Shown here piece by piece: positions 33,022-41,769 of a stretch of 64,000 bases of DNA. Each line of letters starts with the position of its first letter. Position 1 is the first letter of the stretch. This DNA comes from Elusimicrobiota bacterium (GTDB lineage Bacteria > Elusimicrobiota > Elusimicrobia > UBA1565 > UBA9628). The notes beneath the pieces were generated by a model. The model saw only the letters and a program-made list of their open reading frames with translations. It was not told the origin of the DNA and searched no databases. Location: the NCBI GenBank assembly GCA_016218545.1, contig JACRDQ010000023.1, forward strand, positions 62,001-126,000, in the 5' to 3' direction. The position numbers and the translations under genes are program-made.

Positions 33022-33831
33022 TTACTTGGACGGCGCCTTGCCTTCCGGCTTGCCGCCCGGCTTGGCGCCGGGCTTGCCCTCGGCTCCAGCCGCCGGCTTG
33101 GCTCCAGGCTTGGCTTCGGCGCCGGGCTTGGCGCCGGGCTTGGCAGCCTCGCCCTCCGCGCCTTCCTCGCCCTCGAGCGGCTTCTTGCCCTTGGCGATGA
33201 CCTCGGGCTCGGACAGGGCGGCGTCCGTCACGGCGCCTTCGGCGGGCGCGACCTCGACCACCTCTTCCTTGACCAAGGTGACGTGCACGACCACGTGCTC
33301 CGGAGCGTCGAGGAGCTCGACGCCCTCGGGGGCCTTGAGGTCCTTGACCTGGATGCGCTGGTTGAGCTGCAGGCCGGAGACGTCCACCGGCAGGCTCTGC
33401 GGGATGGCCGTGGGCAGCGCCCGGACCGTGACGAAGCGCAGCTCGTGCTGGAGCATGCCGCCGTCGGTCTTGACGCCGGGGGCCTCTCCGGTCACGTGGA
33501 GGGGCACCTTGGCCTCGATCTTCTCCGTCAGGGAGATCCGCTGGAAGTCGGCGTGGATGGGCGCCTCGCTGACCGGGTGCTTCTGGATGGCCTTGACCAT
33601 CACGGTCTCGATCTTCCCCCCGATCTTGAGCGAGAGGATCGCGTTGACGCCCCCGAGCTTGCGGGCGGCGAGCAGCTCCTTGGCGGAGAGCGCCACCTTG
33701 ACCGGGGGCTTCTTGCCGCCGTAGATGACGCCCGGGATCTTGGACCCGGCCCTCATGTCGGAGAGGGTCTTGGCCGTGTCCCTCCCCTCGTTTTCCCTCT
33801 GCTGGACGTCAATCTCGATCTGCTCTCTCAT
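33022..33831 (-). CDS. rplY: Ribosomal protein bL25 (Ctc form) with low-complexity tail
   Basis: The 269-residue protein binds 5S rRNA in the large subunit. The N-terminal domain includes AGSKIPGVIYG and VSEAPIHADFQRIS. The C-terminal beta domain of the longer Ctc form contains LPVDVSGLQLNQRI and PEHVVVHVTLV. After residue 215 there is an unusual tail of repeats of GAKPGA and KPGAKP type, rich in Lys/Pro/Ala/Gly and probably disordered. GGAGAG precedes the ATG at 33831. A 63-bp inverted repeat occupies the leader between prs and this gene. Confidence 0.93.
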   Translation of the reverse strand: MREQIEIDVQQRENEGRDTAKTLSDMRAGSKIPGVIYGGKKPPVKVALSAKELLAARKLGGVNAILSLKIGGKIETVMVKAIQKHPVSEAPIHADFQRISLTEKIEAKVPLHVTGEAPGVKTDGGMLQHELRFVTVRALPTAIPQSLPVDVSGLQLNQRIQVKDLKAPEGVELLDAPEHVVVHVTLVKEEVVEVAPAEGAVTDAALSEPEVIAKGKKPLEGEEGAEGEAAKPGAKPGAEAKPGAKPAAGAEGKPGAKPGGKPEGKAPSK

Positions 33832-33847
33832 AGCTCTCCCATGTGCG

Positions 33848-33910
33848 GGTGTCGGGCATCGCCTTGACGCGCAACTCGGAGAGTTGTGCAACAAGGCGAT
33901 GTCTGACACC
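33848..33910. repeat. Long inverted repeat in rplY leader
   Basis: A 19-bp outer stem (33848-33866 with 33892-33910, 17 of 19 pairs) encloses a 9-bp inner stem (GCGCAACTC / GAGTTGTGC, 8 of 9) and a GGA loop. RNA from either strand would form a very stable hairpin. No T-tract follows on the minus strand, so it does not look like a simple terminator. It lies between the prs stop (33932) and the rplY start (33831), where it could set the downstream expression level or be a processing site. Confidence 0.75.
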
Positions 33911-33931
33911 AGCGTGTGCGTTCCGTATGCA

Positions 33932-35026
33932 TTAGACGAAAAGCGCGGCGATGGACTTGCCCTGATGGTTGCGGGAGATCGCCTCTCCCAACAGCGGCGC
34001 GACGGACAGGACCTTAATCTTGCCTCCCTCGAGGTGGCTCACCGGGACGGAGTCGGTCAGGATCATCTCCTCGAGGACCGAGGTCTTCACCATCTCCGTG
34101 GCGTTGCCCGAGAGCACGCCGTGGACGCACGCGGCGTAGACCTTGACGGCCCCGCACTCGCGGATCTTGGCCGCGACCTTCATGAGCGTGCCGCCGGTGT
34201 CCACGATGTCGTCGAGGACCACCGCGACGCGGCCCTTCACGTCGCCGATGAGGTGGTAGACCGAGGCCTCGTTGGGCCTGGGCCGCCGTTTGTCGATGAT
34301 GGCCAGCTCAGCGGTGAGCCTCTTGGCGAAGGCCCGGGCGCGCTCCACGCCGCCCACGTCGGGCGACACGATGACGGGGTTGGGGAGCTTGAGCCTCCGG
34401 ACGTACTCCAGGAGGATGGGCGCGGCGAAGAGGTGGTCGGTCGGGATGTCGAAGAAGCCCTGGATCTGCGCGGCGTGCAGGTCCATGGTGATGACCCGGT
34501 CGGCGCCGGCCGTGGTGATGAGGTTGGCCATGAGTTTCGAGGAGATGGGCATCCTCGGCGCGGTCTTGCGGTCCGCGCGCGCGTACCCGAAATAGGGCAT
34601 GACCGCGGTGATGCGCCCCGCCGAGGCGCGGCGCAGGGCGTCGATCATGATGAGGAGCTCCATCATGTGCTCGTTGGCCGGGCGGCACGTGGGCTGGATG
34701 ACGTAGCAGTCGCAGCCCCGCACGTTCTCCTCGATCTGGACGCTGATCTCCCCGTCCGCGAAGCGGCCCACGTGGGCGGGGGAGAGCTCCGTGCCGAGGT
34801 ACGTGGCGATGGACTCGGCCAGGGGGCGGTTGGCGTTGCCGGTGAAGAGCTTGAGCTTCCCGAAGAGATGGTGGGTCGCGGCCTCCTTAGGCTGCGTCCC
34901 GGCCTTCACGCTCATCATGGATTCTGGCCAGACCATCTCAGATTGCATGCCGTTCCCCTTTTTCTTGTGCGCAGATCGGTCCTTCTCGGCGACCACGGCG
35001 CCCGGCACGGCCGCGCTCCGCGTCAT
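33932..35026 (-). CDS. prs: Ribose-phosphate pyrophosphokinase (PRPP synthetase)
   Basis: The enzyme makes PRPP from ribose 5-phosphate and ATP. Core motifs are KLKLFTGNANRPLA, VGRFADGE, PYFGYARADR, VITMDLHAAQIQGFF and the PRPP loop VVLDDIVDTGGTL. The ATG at 35026 overlaps the glmU stop (ATGA) and has GGAGG upstream. It gives 364 residues, about 55 more than E. coli Prs before the conserved core. An ATG at 34948 (AGGGGA upstream) would shorten that extension, so the start is uncertain. The extension is basic and has no known motif. Confidence 0.94.
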   Translation of the reverse strand: MTRSAAVPGAVVAEKDRSAHKKKGNGMQSEMVWPESMMSVKAGTQPKEAATHHLFGKLKLFTGNANRPLAESIATYLGTELSPAHVGRFADGEISVQIEENVRGCDCYVIQPTCRPANEHMMELLIMIDALRRASAGRITAVMPYFGYARADRKTAPRMPISSKLMANLITTAGADRVITMDLHAAQIQGFFDIPTDHLFAAPILLEYVRRLKLPNPVIVSPDVGGVERARAFAKRLTAELAIIDKRRPRPNEASVYHLIGDVKGRVAVVLDDIVDTGGTLMKVAAKIRECGAVKVYAACVHGVLSGNATEMVKTSVLEEMILTDSVPVSHLEGGKIKVLSVAPLLGEAISRNHQGKSIAALFV

Positions 35027-36426
35027 TTCCCGCCTCCCCTCACGATCGGCTTGGCCGGCACGCCGACCACCGTCACCCCGTCCGGGACGTCGCGCGTCAC
35101 CACCGCGCCCGCCCCGGTCACCGCTCCCTTGCCGACCCGCAGGGGCGCTACCATCATGGTCCCGCTGCCGATGAAGGCCTTGGCCTCGATGGTGGTCTTG
35201 TGCTTGAGCTTGCCGTCGTAATTGCATGTGATGGACCCCGCCCCCACGTTGACGTCCTCACGGATATCGGTGTCGCCGATGTAGCTCAGGTGCGGGACCT
35301 TGGAACCGAAGCCCACGCGCGAGGCCTTCACCTCGGAGAAATTGCCGACCTTGGCCCGCGGCCCGATGACGGACTCAGGCCGGATGTTGCTGTAAGGCCC
35401 GATGACGCACTTCTCGAGCACCCGGCAGCCCCTCAACTGGGAGGTGCGCACCTCGCACTCGTTGCCGACCTGCGCATCCTCGATGAAGCAGAACGGGCCG
35501 ACCCGGCACTTGGAGCCCACCTTGGTCTTGCCGCGGAGGATGGTGAAGGGCTCGATGATGGAGTCCTGGCCCACCTCGACGTCGGCGTCCACGTGGGTCG
35601 AGGAAGGGTCCACGACGGTGACGCCGGAAAGCATGAGCCTCTCGAGCATCCTGCGGTTGATGATGCGCTCCGCCGCGGCCAGCTGGACCCGGGTGTTGAT
35701 GCCCAGGGCCTCCTCGGGGTTGGAGCTCAGGTGCGCGATGATCCGGCCGCCCTTGGTCCGCACGAGCTCGAGGATGTCGGTGAGGAAGTGCTCGCCCTTG
35801 GGGCCCTTGGCGCCGATCTGGCTGAGGCCCGAGAGGAGGGCGGCGACCTCGAAGCAGTACGCGCCGGAGTTGATCTCGTTGATGGCCGCTTCCTTGGGGG
35901 TGGCGACCGACTCCTCGACGATCTTGAGCACGTCTCCGGTGGCGGTCCTGACGATGCGGCCGTAGCCCTTGGGGTTGCCCATGCGGGCGGTGAGCAGGGT
36001 GGCCTGGGCCTTGTGCTCCTCGTGGCCGCGGTGGAGCGAGGCCAAGCTCTCGTAGGTCAGGAGCGGGGTGTCCCCGCAGAGGACCATGGCCGAGGAGAAC
36101 TTCTTGAGGAAGGGGACGGACTCGAGCACGGCGTTGCCGCTGCCCAGTTGCTTCTTCTGCTCGATGAACTGGAGGGGCCGGGAGATGCCGCAGTCCTTGG
36201 CGATCTGGAGGATGGCCTTCTTGACCTCCTCGGCCTCGTGCCCCACCACGACGCCGATGGCCGCGGGCTTCAAGGCGTTGGCCACCCGCAGGACGTAGTA
36301 GATGATGGGCCTGCCCCCCACGGGATGCAGGATCTTCGGGATGGAGGACTCCATCCTCGTGCCCTGTCCCGCGGCCAGGATGAGGACCCCGGTGGACCTC
36401 GCAGCCTTGTGCCCGATTCTGTTCAT
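35023..36426 (-). CDS. glmU: Bifunctional UDP-GlcNAc pyrophosphorylase / GlcN-1-P acetyltransferase
   Basis: GlmU acetylates glucosamine 1-phosphate and uridylates it to UDP-GlcNAc, the peptidoglycan and LPS precursor. The 467-residue product has the nucleotidyltransferase motif LILAAGQGTRM at residues 15-25 and ILHPVGGRPI. The C-terminal left-handed beta-helix has many hexapeptides and the conserved NVGAGSITCNYDG. The start follows a tRNA gene by 15 bp and has no clear Shine-Dalgarno. With glmS and glmM in the same run, the whole pathway is present. Confidence 0.95.
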   Translation of the reverse strand: MNRIGHKAARSTGVLILAAGQGTRMESSIPKILHPVGGRPIIYYVLRVANALKPAAIGVVVGHEAEEVKKAILQIAKDCGISRPLQFIEQKKQLGSGNAVLESVPFLKKFSSAMVLCGDTPLLTYESLASLHRGHEEHKAQATLLTARMGNPKGYGRIVRTATGDVLKIVEESVATPKEAAINEINSGAYCFEVAALLSGLSQIGAKGPKGEHFLTDILELVRTKGGRIIAHLSSNPEEALGINTRVQLAAAERIINRRMLERLMLSGVTVVDPSSTHVDADVEVGQDSIIEPFTILRGKTKVGSKCRVGPFCFIEDAQVGNECEVRTSQLRGCRVLEKCVIGPYSNIRPESVIGPRAKVGNFSEVKASRVGFGSKVPHLSYIGDTDIREDVNVGAGSITCNYDGKLKHKTTIEAKAFIGSGTMMVAPLRVGKGAVTGAGAVVTRDVPDGVTVVGVPAKPIVRGGGK

Positions 36427-36441
36427 GTTATTGTTCGACTT

Positions 36442-36511
36442 TCCCAGGCCTGGGCTCGAACCAGGAATCTCGGATTCAAAGTCCGGTGTGATACCGTTTC
36501 ACCACCTGGGA
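36442..36511 (-). tRNA. tRNA-Gln (anticodon TTG)
   Basis: The 70-nt sequence folds as a tRNA: acceptor stem TCCCAGG/CCTGGGA, 3-bp D-stem with AAACGGTAT loop, anticodon loop CTTTGAA (TTG, Gln) and T-arm CCTGG-TTCGAGC-CCAGG. The weak T1-A72 first pair is typical of bacterial tRNA-Gln. CCA is not encoded. It lies between spoVG and glmU in the same direction, so it is probably cut from the operon mRNA. Confidence 0.93.
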
Positions 36512-36538
36512 GACTGCCTGGATCGGTCCGGGAGCTCA

Positions 36539-36853
36539 TCACTCGGACGGGTCCGGATCGTCGCCCCGCGCCGCCGTCGCCCCGGGGTTCATGGCCGCCT
36601 TCTTGACCTCTTCCTGGTAGCATGCCATGACCCTGTCCTCGAGCAGCTTCCTGAACGGCACATTGATCGGGTGCGCGATGTCCTTGTACGTCCCATCCGG
36701 GAGCTTCCTGGAGGGCATGCAGAGGATCAACCCCTTGTTGCCCTCGATGATCTTCATGTTCCGCACGACAAAGCAATTATCGAACGTCACCGTGGCAAAA
36801 GCTTTCAGCTTTTCCTCGTTCCGCAGGTGCACCCGGATCTCAGTGATTTCCAC
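36539..36853 (-). CDS. spoVG: SpoVG RNA-binding regulator
   Basis: The 104-residue protein starts with GTG and reads MEITEIRVHLRNEEKLKAF, then ATVTFDNCFVVRNMKIIEG and PSRKLPDGTYKDIAHPIN, the unmistakable SpoVG core. SpoVG proteins are small RNA/DNA-binding regulators; in non-sporulating bacteria they tune gene expression. The C-terminal 20 residues are acidic and disordered. The ispE-spoVG-glmU-prs-rplY-pth order matches that of Bacillus and several other phyla. Confidence 0.95.
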   Translation of the reverse strand: MEITEIRVHLRNEEKLKAFATVTFDNCFVVRNMKIIEGNKGLILCMPSRKLPDGTYKDIAHPINVPFRKLLEDRVMACYQEEVKKAAMNPGATAARGDDPDPSE

Positions 36854-36868
36854 AAAGCTGTCTAGATG

Positions 36869-37711
36869 CTAGCCGCCGCAACATGTCAGGAAGACTCTCC
36901 AGGGATACTCCCGGAGCGTCCCCAGGACCCTCTCTCCGTCGGGATGGGAGACCGCGAACCCGAAGCACGAAGGCCCGGGCCCGGCCATGCGCACTCCCCG
37001 AAGACCCACCCGGCTCAGGATACGACGGACCTGACCGACCCGGGCGGCCTCCGGAGTCCTGGATTCCTCCCAACGATTGAAAAGGAGGTCCTCCCATCTC
37101 GAAAGGGACAAGCCCTCTTCCAGGCTGCAAACCAGTTTATCAAGATGGGATTTCCTTGTCAACCCGACGGAGACGGCCTCCGGGGAAGGATCCGCCCGGC
37201 CCTCCCCCGGAGGCAGGCGGAACCCGGGGAAAGCCACGACGAGGTAGGGGATGGATCCCCCTGGCTGGACCTGGATGAAGCGCTTTCCAGCGACCAGGCA
37301 GAGGGGGTGCGGCTGGACGAAGAAAGGGACGCTGGAGCCCAGCTTTTTCGCCAACGCCAGGAGCTCGGCTCCGACCTTTCCGCGTCCCGGGGTCTCAAAG
37401 AGCGCGGCCAGGCCGCGGAGCACCCCCCCGGCGTCCGAGGCAGCTCCTCCCAGCCCCGAACCCACCGGGATGCGCTTGACCAGCTTGATGCGCACCCCCC
37501 GGCCCACGCGGAAGGCCTTGCGGAACGCGGCAGCGGCCAGGAGCGCGCTATTGGCCTCGGCCGGGATGGGAGTCTCGGACTCGAGCTCGAGCTCGACCTT
37601 GTCCGAGGTCAGGGCCGTGAGCTCGAGCTCGTCGCAGAGGCTGAGCTTGGCGAAGAGGCCTTTGCCCGCCGAGATGAAGAGCCCGACCCTGGCGGGACAG
37701 CGGACCTTCAC
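36869..37711 (-). CDS. ispE: 4-diphosphocytidyl-2-C-methyl-D-erythritol kinase
   Basis: IspE phosphorylates CDP-methylerythritol in the MEP isoprenoid pathway. The 280-residue GHMP kinase has the ATP loop RIPVGSGLGGAASDAGGVL and a C-terminal MAGPGPSCFGF. The usual start segment (AYAKINL-type) reads CPARVGLFIS, a divergent version. GTG at 37711 overlaps the TPR-protein stop (GTGA). The early lysine expected in the family is not obvious, so the enzyme is divergent. The family call rests on the ATP loop, length and gene order. Confidence 0.85.
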   Translation of the reverse strand: MKVRCPARVGLFISAGKGLFAKLSLCDELELTALTSDKVELELESETPIPAEANSALLAAAAFRKAFRVGRGVRIKLVKRIPVGSGLGGAASDAGGVLRGLAALFETPGRGKVGAELLALAKKLGSSVPFFVQPHPLCLVAGKRFIQVQPGGSIPYLVVAFPGFRLPPGEGRADPSPEAVSVGLTRKSHLDKLVCSLEEGLSLSRWEDLLFNRWEESRTPEAARVGQVRRILSRVGLRGVRMAGPGPSCFGFAVSHPDGERVLGTLREYPWRVFLTCCGG

Positions 37712-39840
37712 TTGAAGACCGCGTTGACCCCGGTCATCTTGATGATGAAGCGGAAGCCCCGGCCGTCGAGGGTCAGGCGCGAGGGCACTTGGCGGCCGCG
37801 CTGGAAGATGAAGTCTCCCAAGGTCAGGCCCACGCCGCCCTTCTCCCTGGGCTCGAGCCTCTCGACCTTGTGGCCGTCGGGGCTGAGGACCAGCCTCCAC
37901 TCGGGCGTGTCCACCCAGCGGCTGAACCAGGACTTGCCGTAGAGCGCGGGCCTGGGCTCGAAGACCCGTCCTGAGAGGTAGCCGTGCAGGGCGCCGAAGG
38001 CCTTGGAGGCCTCGTCCATGAGCGCGTCGGTGCTCACCCCCTCGAGCCGGATGGGGTCCATGACGAAGCCGTCCCCCCCGAAACGGGCCCGCAGGACCGG
38101 CGTGAAGAGGGGCCCCAGGATGTCCATGGAGACGTCCCCGTCCTTGAAGGTCAGCACCCCGTTGTAGGAGAAGGCCTTGCCCACGAAGGACATCTTCACC
38201 TCGCAGAGGCCCGAGAACTTCTCGATGCCTCCGAGGAAACGGGCGAGGTGGTCCAACTGGAACCCGCCCAGGTCCGAGGGCGAGAAGCTCTCGCCGAGCT
38301 TCTCCGCCTTCTTGCCGGGCTTGGCCTCGGCGGGCTGGAGGGCCTGGCTGCGCATCCACGCGCGCCAGGCCTCCTCGGCCGCGCCGGACTTGGCCAGGGC
38401 GTCGCCCAGGTGGTCCCAGATCGTGCCGTCCTCCGGCAGCTTCGCGGCCGCGGCCGAGAGCTCGGCCACCGCCTCGGTGGAGCGGCCCTGCCTGAAATAG
38501 ACCCAGCCGAGCGAGTCCTGGTAGGCGCCGTTCTTGGGGTCGAGCCGGACCGCCTGGTTGATGAGCGCCTCCGCCTCCGCGAGCTTCCTGCCGCGGTCCG
38601 CCAGGGAATAGCCGAGGTAGTTGAGGATGCCGGGGTCGCTCGGGTGGGCGGCGATGAGCGCGCGGAACTCCTTCTCCGCCTCGTCCATCTTGCCCGAGCG
38701 CTCGAGCACCACGGCCAGTTGGTAGCGGGCGTCGCGGTAGCCGGGCTTGCGCACGAGGATGGTCCGCAGCAGGGCGATGGCCTTGGGCGCCGACTTCAGG
38801 TCGTCATAGCCCAGGGCGAGGTAGTAGGCGATCTCGTCGTTCTCGGGCCAGCGCCGACGGGCGTTCTCCAGCACGGCCACGGCCTCCTTGAGCTTGCCGG
38901 CCTGGGTGAGGCAGTAGCTCAGCCGCAGGTTGAGCCAGAGGTCCTCCTTGAGGGCGGAGCTCGTGCGGAGCTCTTCCGAGGCGCGGGCGTAGTCTCCCTT
39001 GGCCTCCCAGATGTTGGCCAGGTAGAGGCTGGCGGCCGGATGTCCGGGCGCGAAGTACTTGGCGGCCTCGAACCGGACGCGCGCGTCCTCGACGAGGCCC
39101 TTCTCCTTGTAGATCTCGCCGATGGTGAGGTGGAGCTCCGGATTGCCCGGCTCGAAGTCCAGGAGCGCGAGGTACTCGCCCAGGGCCGAGTCGGTGTCTC
39201 CGGCCACGAGGTAGAGCTCGGCCAGGCTGTAGTGCACCACGGTCGAATCAGGCTCGAGCTTGGAGGCCAGGCGCAGGTGGCGCTCGGCGTCCTTGAGGTT
39301 CCCGCCGCGCATCTCGATGATCCCGATCTGGTAGTGGCCCTCGGCCTCGTCGTCGGGATTGTCCTTCATGTATTGCTCGAAGAGCTGCTTGGCCTTCTCC
39401 GGGGAGCGTCCGGCCAGGAGCCCGCCCAAGGACAGGACCGTCTCCGAGGACTTCGGGTCGCGCTTCAAGGCCTCCCTAAACGCGGCCTCCGCGTCATCCG
39501 GCTTGCCCGCGCCCCAGAGGATGCGGCCCTGGAGGATCTTGGTCTGGCTGCCCTCGGGCTCGATGGCCGCGAGCCTCTCGACCCAGAGCGCGGACGCGGC
39601 CGCGTCGTCGCTCTCGATGGCGATCCTGGCCGCCTGCCTGCAGATGAACGCGGACTTCGGGTCGTAGGAGAACGCGGTCTCGTAGGCCTTGAGGGCCTCG
39701 GCGTACGCCCCGCGCTTCTCGAGCAGGGTCGCCTTGAGGAAATGGGTCTTGGCCAGGCGCGAGGCCCCGTCCGCGGCCGCGGCGCAGGGCCGCGGGCACG
39801 CGAGGATCGCCAACAAGGACGCCAGCAGGAGTGTTCTCAT
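37708..39840 (-). CDS. Exported TPR protein with LolB-like C-terminal domain
   Basis: The 710-residue protein has a signal peptide (LLLASLLAILACPRPCAAA), then about a dozen tetratricopeptide repeats (for example AEALKAYETAFSYDP, AEAAFREALKRDP, AEALINQAVRLDP). A beta-rich C-terminal domain begins about residue 560 (FLGGIEKFSGLCEVKMSFVG, LTFKDGDVSMDI). The C-terminal part resembles LolB/DUF4292 lipoprotein-carrier folds, suggesting outer-membrane lipoprotein handling. This is inference. A minus-strand TATAAT (39856-39861) lies 15 nt before the ATG and may be an internal promoter. Confidence 0.82.
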   Translation of the reverse strand: MRTLLLASLLAILACPRPCAAAADGASRLAKTHFLKATLLEKRGAYAEALKAYETAFSYDPKSAFICRQAARIAIESDDAAASALWVERLAAIEPEGSQTKILQGRILWGAGKPDDAEAAFREALKRDPKSSETVLSLGGLLAGRSPEKAKQLFEQYMKDNPDDEAEGHYQIGIIEMRGGNLKDAERHLRLASKLEPDSTVVHYSLAELYLVAGDTDSALGEYLALLDFEPGNPELHLTIGEIYKEKGLVEDARVRFEAAKYFAPGHPAASLYLANIWEAKGDYARASEELRTSSALKEDLWLNLRLSYCLTQAGKLKEAVAVLENARRRWPENDEIAYYLALGYDDLKSAPKAIALLRTILVRKPGYRDARYQLAVVLERSGKMDEAEKEFRALIAAHPSDPGILNYLGYSLADRGRKLAEAEALINQAVRLDPKNGAYQDSLGWVYFRQGRSTEAVAELSAAAAKLPEDGTIWDHLGDALAKSGAAEEAWRAWMRSQALQPAEAKPGKKAEKLGESFSPSDLGGFQLDHLARFLGGIEKFSGLCEVKMSFVGKAFSYNGVLTFKDGDVSMDILGPLFTPVLRARFGGDGFVMDPIRLEGVSTDALMDEASKAFGALHGYLSGRVFEPRPALYGKSWFSRWVDTPEWRLVLSPDGHKVERLEPREKGGVGLTLGDFIFQRGRQVPSRLTLDGRGFRFIIKMTGVNAVFK

Positions 39841-39873
39841 GGGTGCCGTGAGGGGATTATAGAATATCCCGGT

Positions 39874-41769
39874 TCACGCCCGCCGGTCGAGCGCCGCCCT
39901 GAGCTCCAGATCCGCGGGATGGCCGTAGGCTCCCTTTCCCGGGGCCAAGAATGCCGAGAAGAGCCGCCGATCCCGGCCCAGGCCCGCGGCAAAGGCCTCC
40001 GGGTCGGTCCTGCCGCTCGCGTGCCACATCTTGGCGAGCCTGCCGTACCGATAGAGCCGGACGTAGTCCGCCGCGGACGCGTCCCAGGCCGCGTCCGTGG
40101 CCAGGGCGCGGCGCACCAGGGCCTGGTGCCCGGGGTAGTCGTCGCGGAACACGGCCAGGGCTTCCTTGACCTTGGCCAGGAAGGCCTCGGCCTCGCCCCC
40201 ATAGTCGCCCACGTCGAGCCACTCGTAGAGGTAGCCGCAATGCCTGACCTTGACCAGGCCTCCGGTCGCGCGGCAGATGGGGACCGCGCCCAGGAGCGCG
40301 GCCTCGTAGTCCACGAGCCCGCAGGGCTCGAAGCGCGAAGGGACCAGGGCGAAATCCGACCCGGCGAAGATGAGCCTGCTGAGGCAGGGGTCAAAGGCGC
40401 CGCTGAACCACACCCGGCCGGGCTGGCGGGCCGCGAGGTCCCGGAACTTGGCCTCCATGGCCGCGCCGTAGGGGTCTCCCGCGGCGGCCGAGGCCAGGAC
40501 CACGAACCTGGCCATGGGGTCGTAGGCCAGGACGCGGTCTGCGATGTCGGCCACGAGGCCGAGGTTCTTCTGGTCCACGAGCCTGCCCACCACGCCGAAG
40601 ACCGCGGGGTAGCCCCAGATCGGGTGGCCGAAGACCTCCCGGTAGAGCAGGCGCTTGAGCTCGACCTTGACCTTGAGCCTCCTGCCGTCGAAAGAATGGT
40701 CCCGCGCGAGCATCTCCGACTGGACCTCGTCGTCTCTGAAGAGGCGCGCGCCGGGACCCTGCCTCTCCCGGAGGGCCTTGAGCCGCTCGGCCAGGAAACC
40801 GGCCTTGAGCTCGGGCATGCGGCCGGCGCGGTTGCGCTCGGCCAGGCCGTTGGTGATGCCCGCGACCGGGAGCTGCTCGAAGAGGTCCAGGTGGCGGTTG
40901 GGCACGAAGACCTCGGCAGCCGGCCGGCCCGTGATGCGGCGGGCGCGCTCCGCCACGGCGGCCTGTCCCTCGGCCAGCTCGGCCGCGTAGCCCCAGGTCG
41001 CGGCCAGGTCGCCGCTCACCGTGGTCACGCGGCCGCCGGTCTCGTGGACCTTGAGCATGGCGGCCTTGAGGAGGTTCACGTTGTCGAAGAAGTCGAAGTA
41101 CTTATGAAAGAGGGCCTCGCCGGGCAGGCCGGCCCGGTCCAAGGTGGCGTAGCCTCCGCCCTCCAGGAACGTGACCCCCTGATAGCTCGCGTTGTGGATG
41201 GTGAGGTGGACCGGCCTGCGCGCCAGGAGATCGTCGCCGAGGAAGAAGGGCACGAGCCCGACGTGGTAGTCATGCAGGTGCACGGTCTGAAAATCCCCCT
41301 TCCGTATCCAGGCCGCCATGGCCTGGGCCACGGCGGAGTAGAGCTTCAAGCCCACCCGCGGGTCGCTGGGGTAGACCGCGCCGGCGTGCGTCCAGTGCAG
41401 CTGACCCGGGTCCCAGAAGTAGACGTGCCGGAAGCCCACCTCCTGCGGCCCTCCGGGGAGCTCCACGGTCTCATGGAACACGCGCTCGTAGGCCTCGAAC
41501 TCGAAAGGGTGGCCTTCGATGACCGCGGGAAGGCGCCCGGGGACCTTCGTCAGCTTGGAGCGGTCGTAATGGCCGAAACACGGGGAGAGGACCTCGACCT
41601 CGAGGTCCAGACCCTGCCTGGCCGCGGCCTTGACGAGCTCGGGCGGGAGCTCCTCGACCACCTGACCCAAGCCTCCGACCTTGACCCCGAAACCGGAGCC
41701 TGCCCGGCCGACCTCCCAGGAGCACAAGGCCGCCCGCATCCTGGCCGGGACCCGGGGAGAGAGGGCCAT
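39874..41769 (-). CDS. glgA: Glycogen/starch synthase (GT5)
   Basis: The 631-residue enzyme adds glucose from ADP-glucose to the growing alpha-1,4-glucan. The N-terminal substrate loop is VKVGGLGQVVEELP (KxGGL), with HDYHVGLVPFFL and HNASYQG in the first Rossmann domain. The second domain has VVGRLVDQKNLGLV and FVPSRFEP-type FALVPSRFEPCGL with EAALLGAVPI. It is about 150 residues longer than E. coli GlgA because of insertions in both halves. The ATG overlaps the rimI stop by one base (TGATG). No other glycogen genes are in the window. Confidence 0.88.
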   Translation of the reverse strand: MALSPRVPARMRAALCSWEVGRAGSGFGVKVGGLGQVVEELPPELVKAAARQGLDLEVEVLSPCFGHYDRSKLTKVPGRLPAVIEGHPFEFEAYERVFHETVELPGGPQEVGFRHVYFWDPGQLHWTHAGAVYPSDPRVGLKLYSAVAQAMAAWIRKGDFQTVHLHDYHVGLVPFFLGDDLLARRPVHLTIHNASYQGVTFLEGGGYATLDRAGLPGEALFHKYFDFFDNVNLLKAAMLKVHETGGRVTTVSGDLAATWGYAAELAEGQAAVAERARRITGRPAAEVFVPNRHLDLFEQLPVAGITNGLAERNRAGRMPELKAGFLAERLKALRERQGPGARLFRDDEVQSEMLARDHSFDGRRLKVKVELKRLLYREVFGHPIWGYPAVFGVVGRLVDQKNLGLVADIADRVLAYDPMARFVVLASAAAGDPYGAAMEAKFRDLAARQPGRVWFSGAFDPCLSRLIFAGSDFALVPSRFEPCGLVDYEAALLGAVPICRATGGLVKVRHCGYLYEWLDVGDYGGEAEAFLAKVKEALAVFRDDYPGHQALVRRALATDAAWDASAADYVRLYRYGRLAKMWHASGRTDPEAFAAGLGRDRRLFSAFLAPGKGAYGHPADLELRAALDRRA

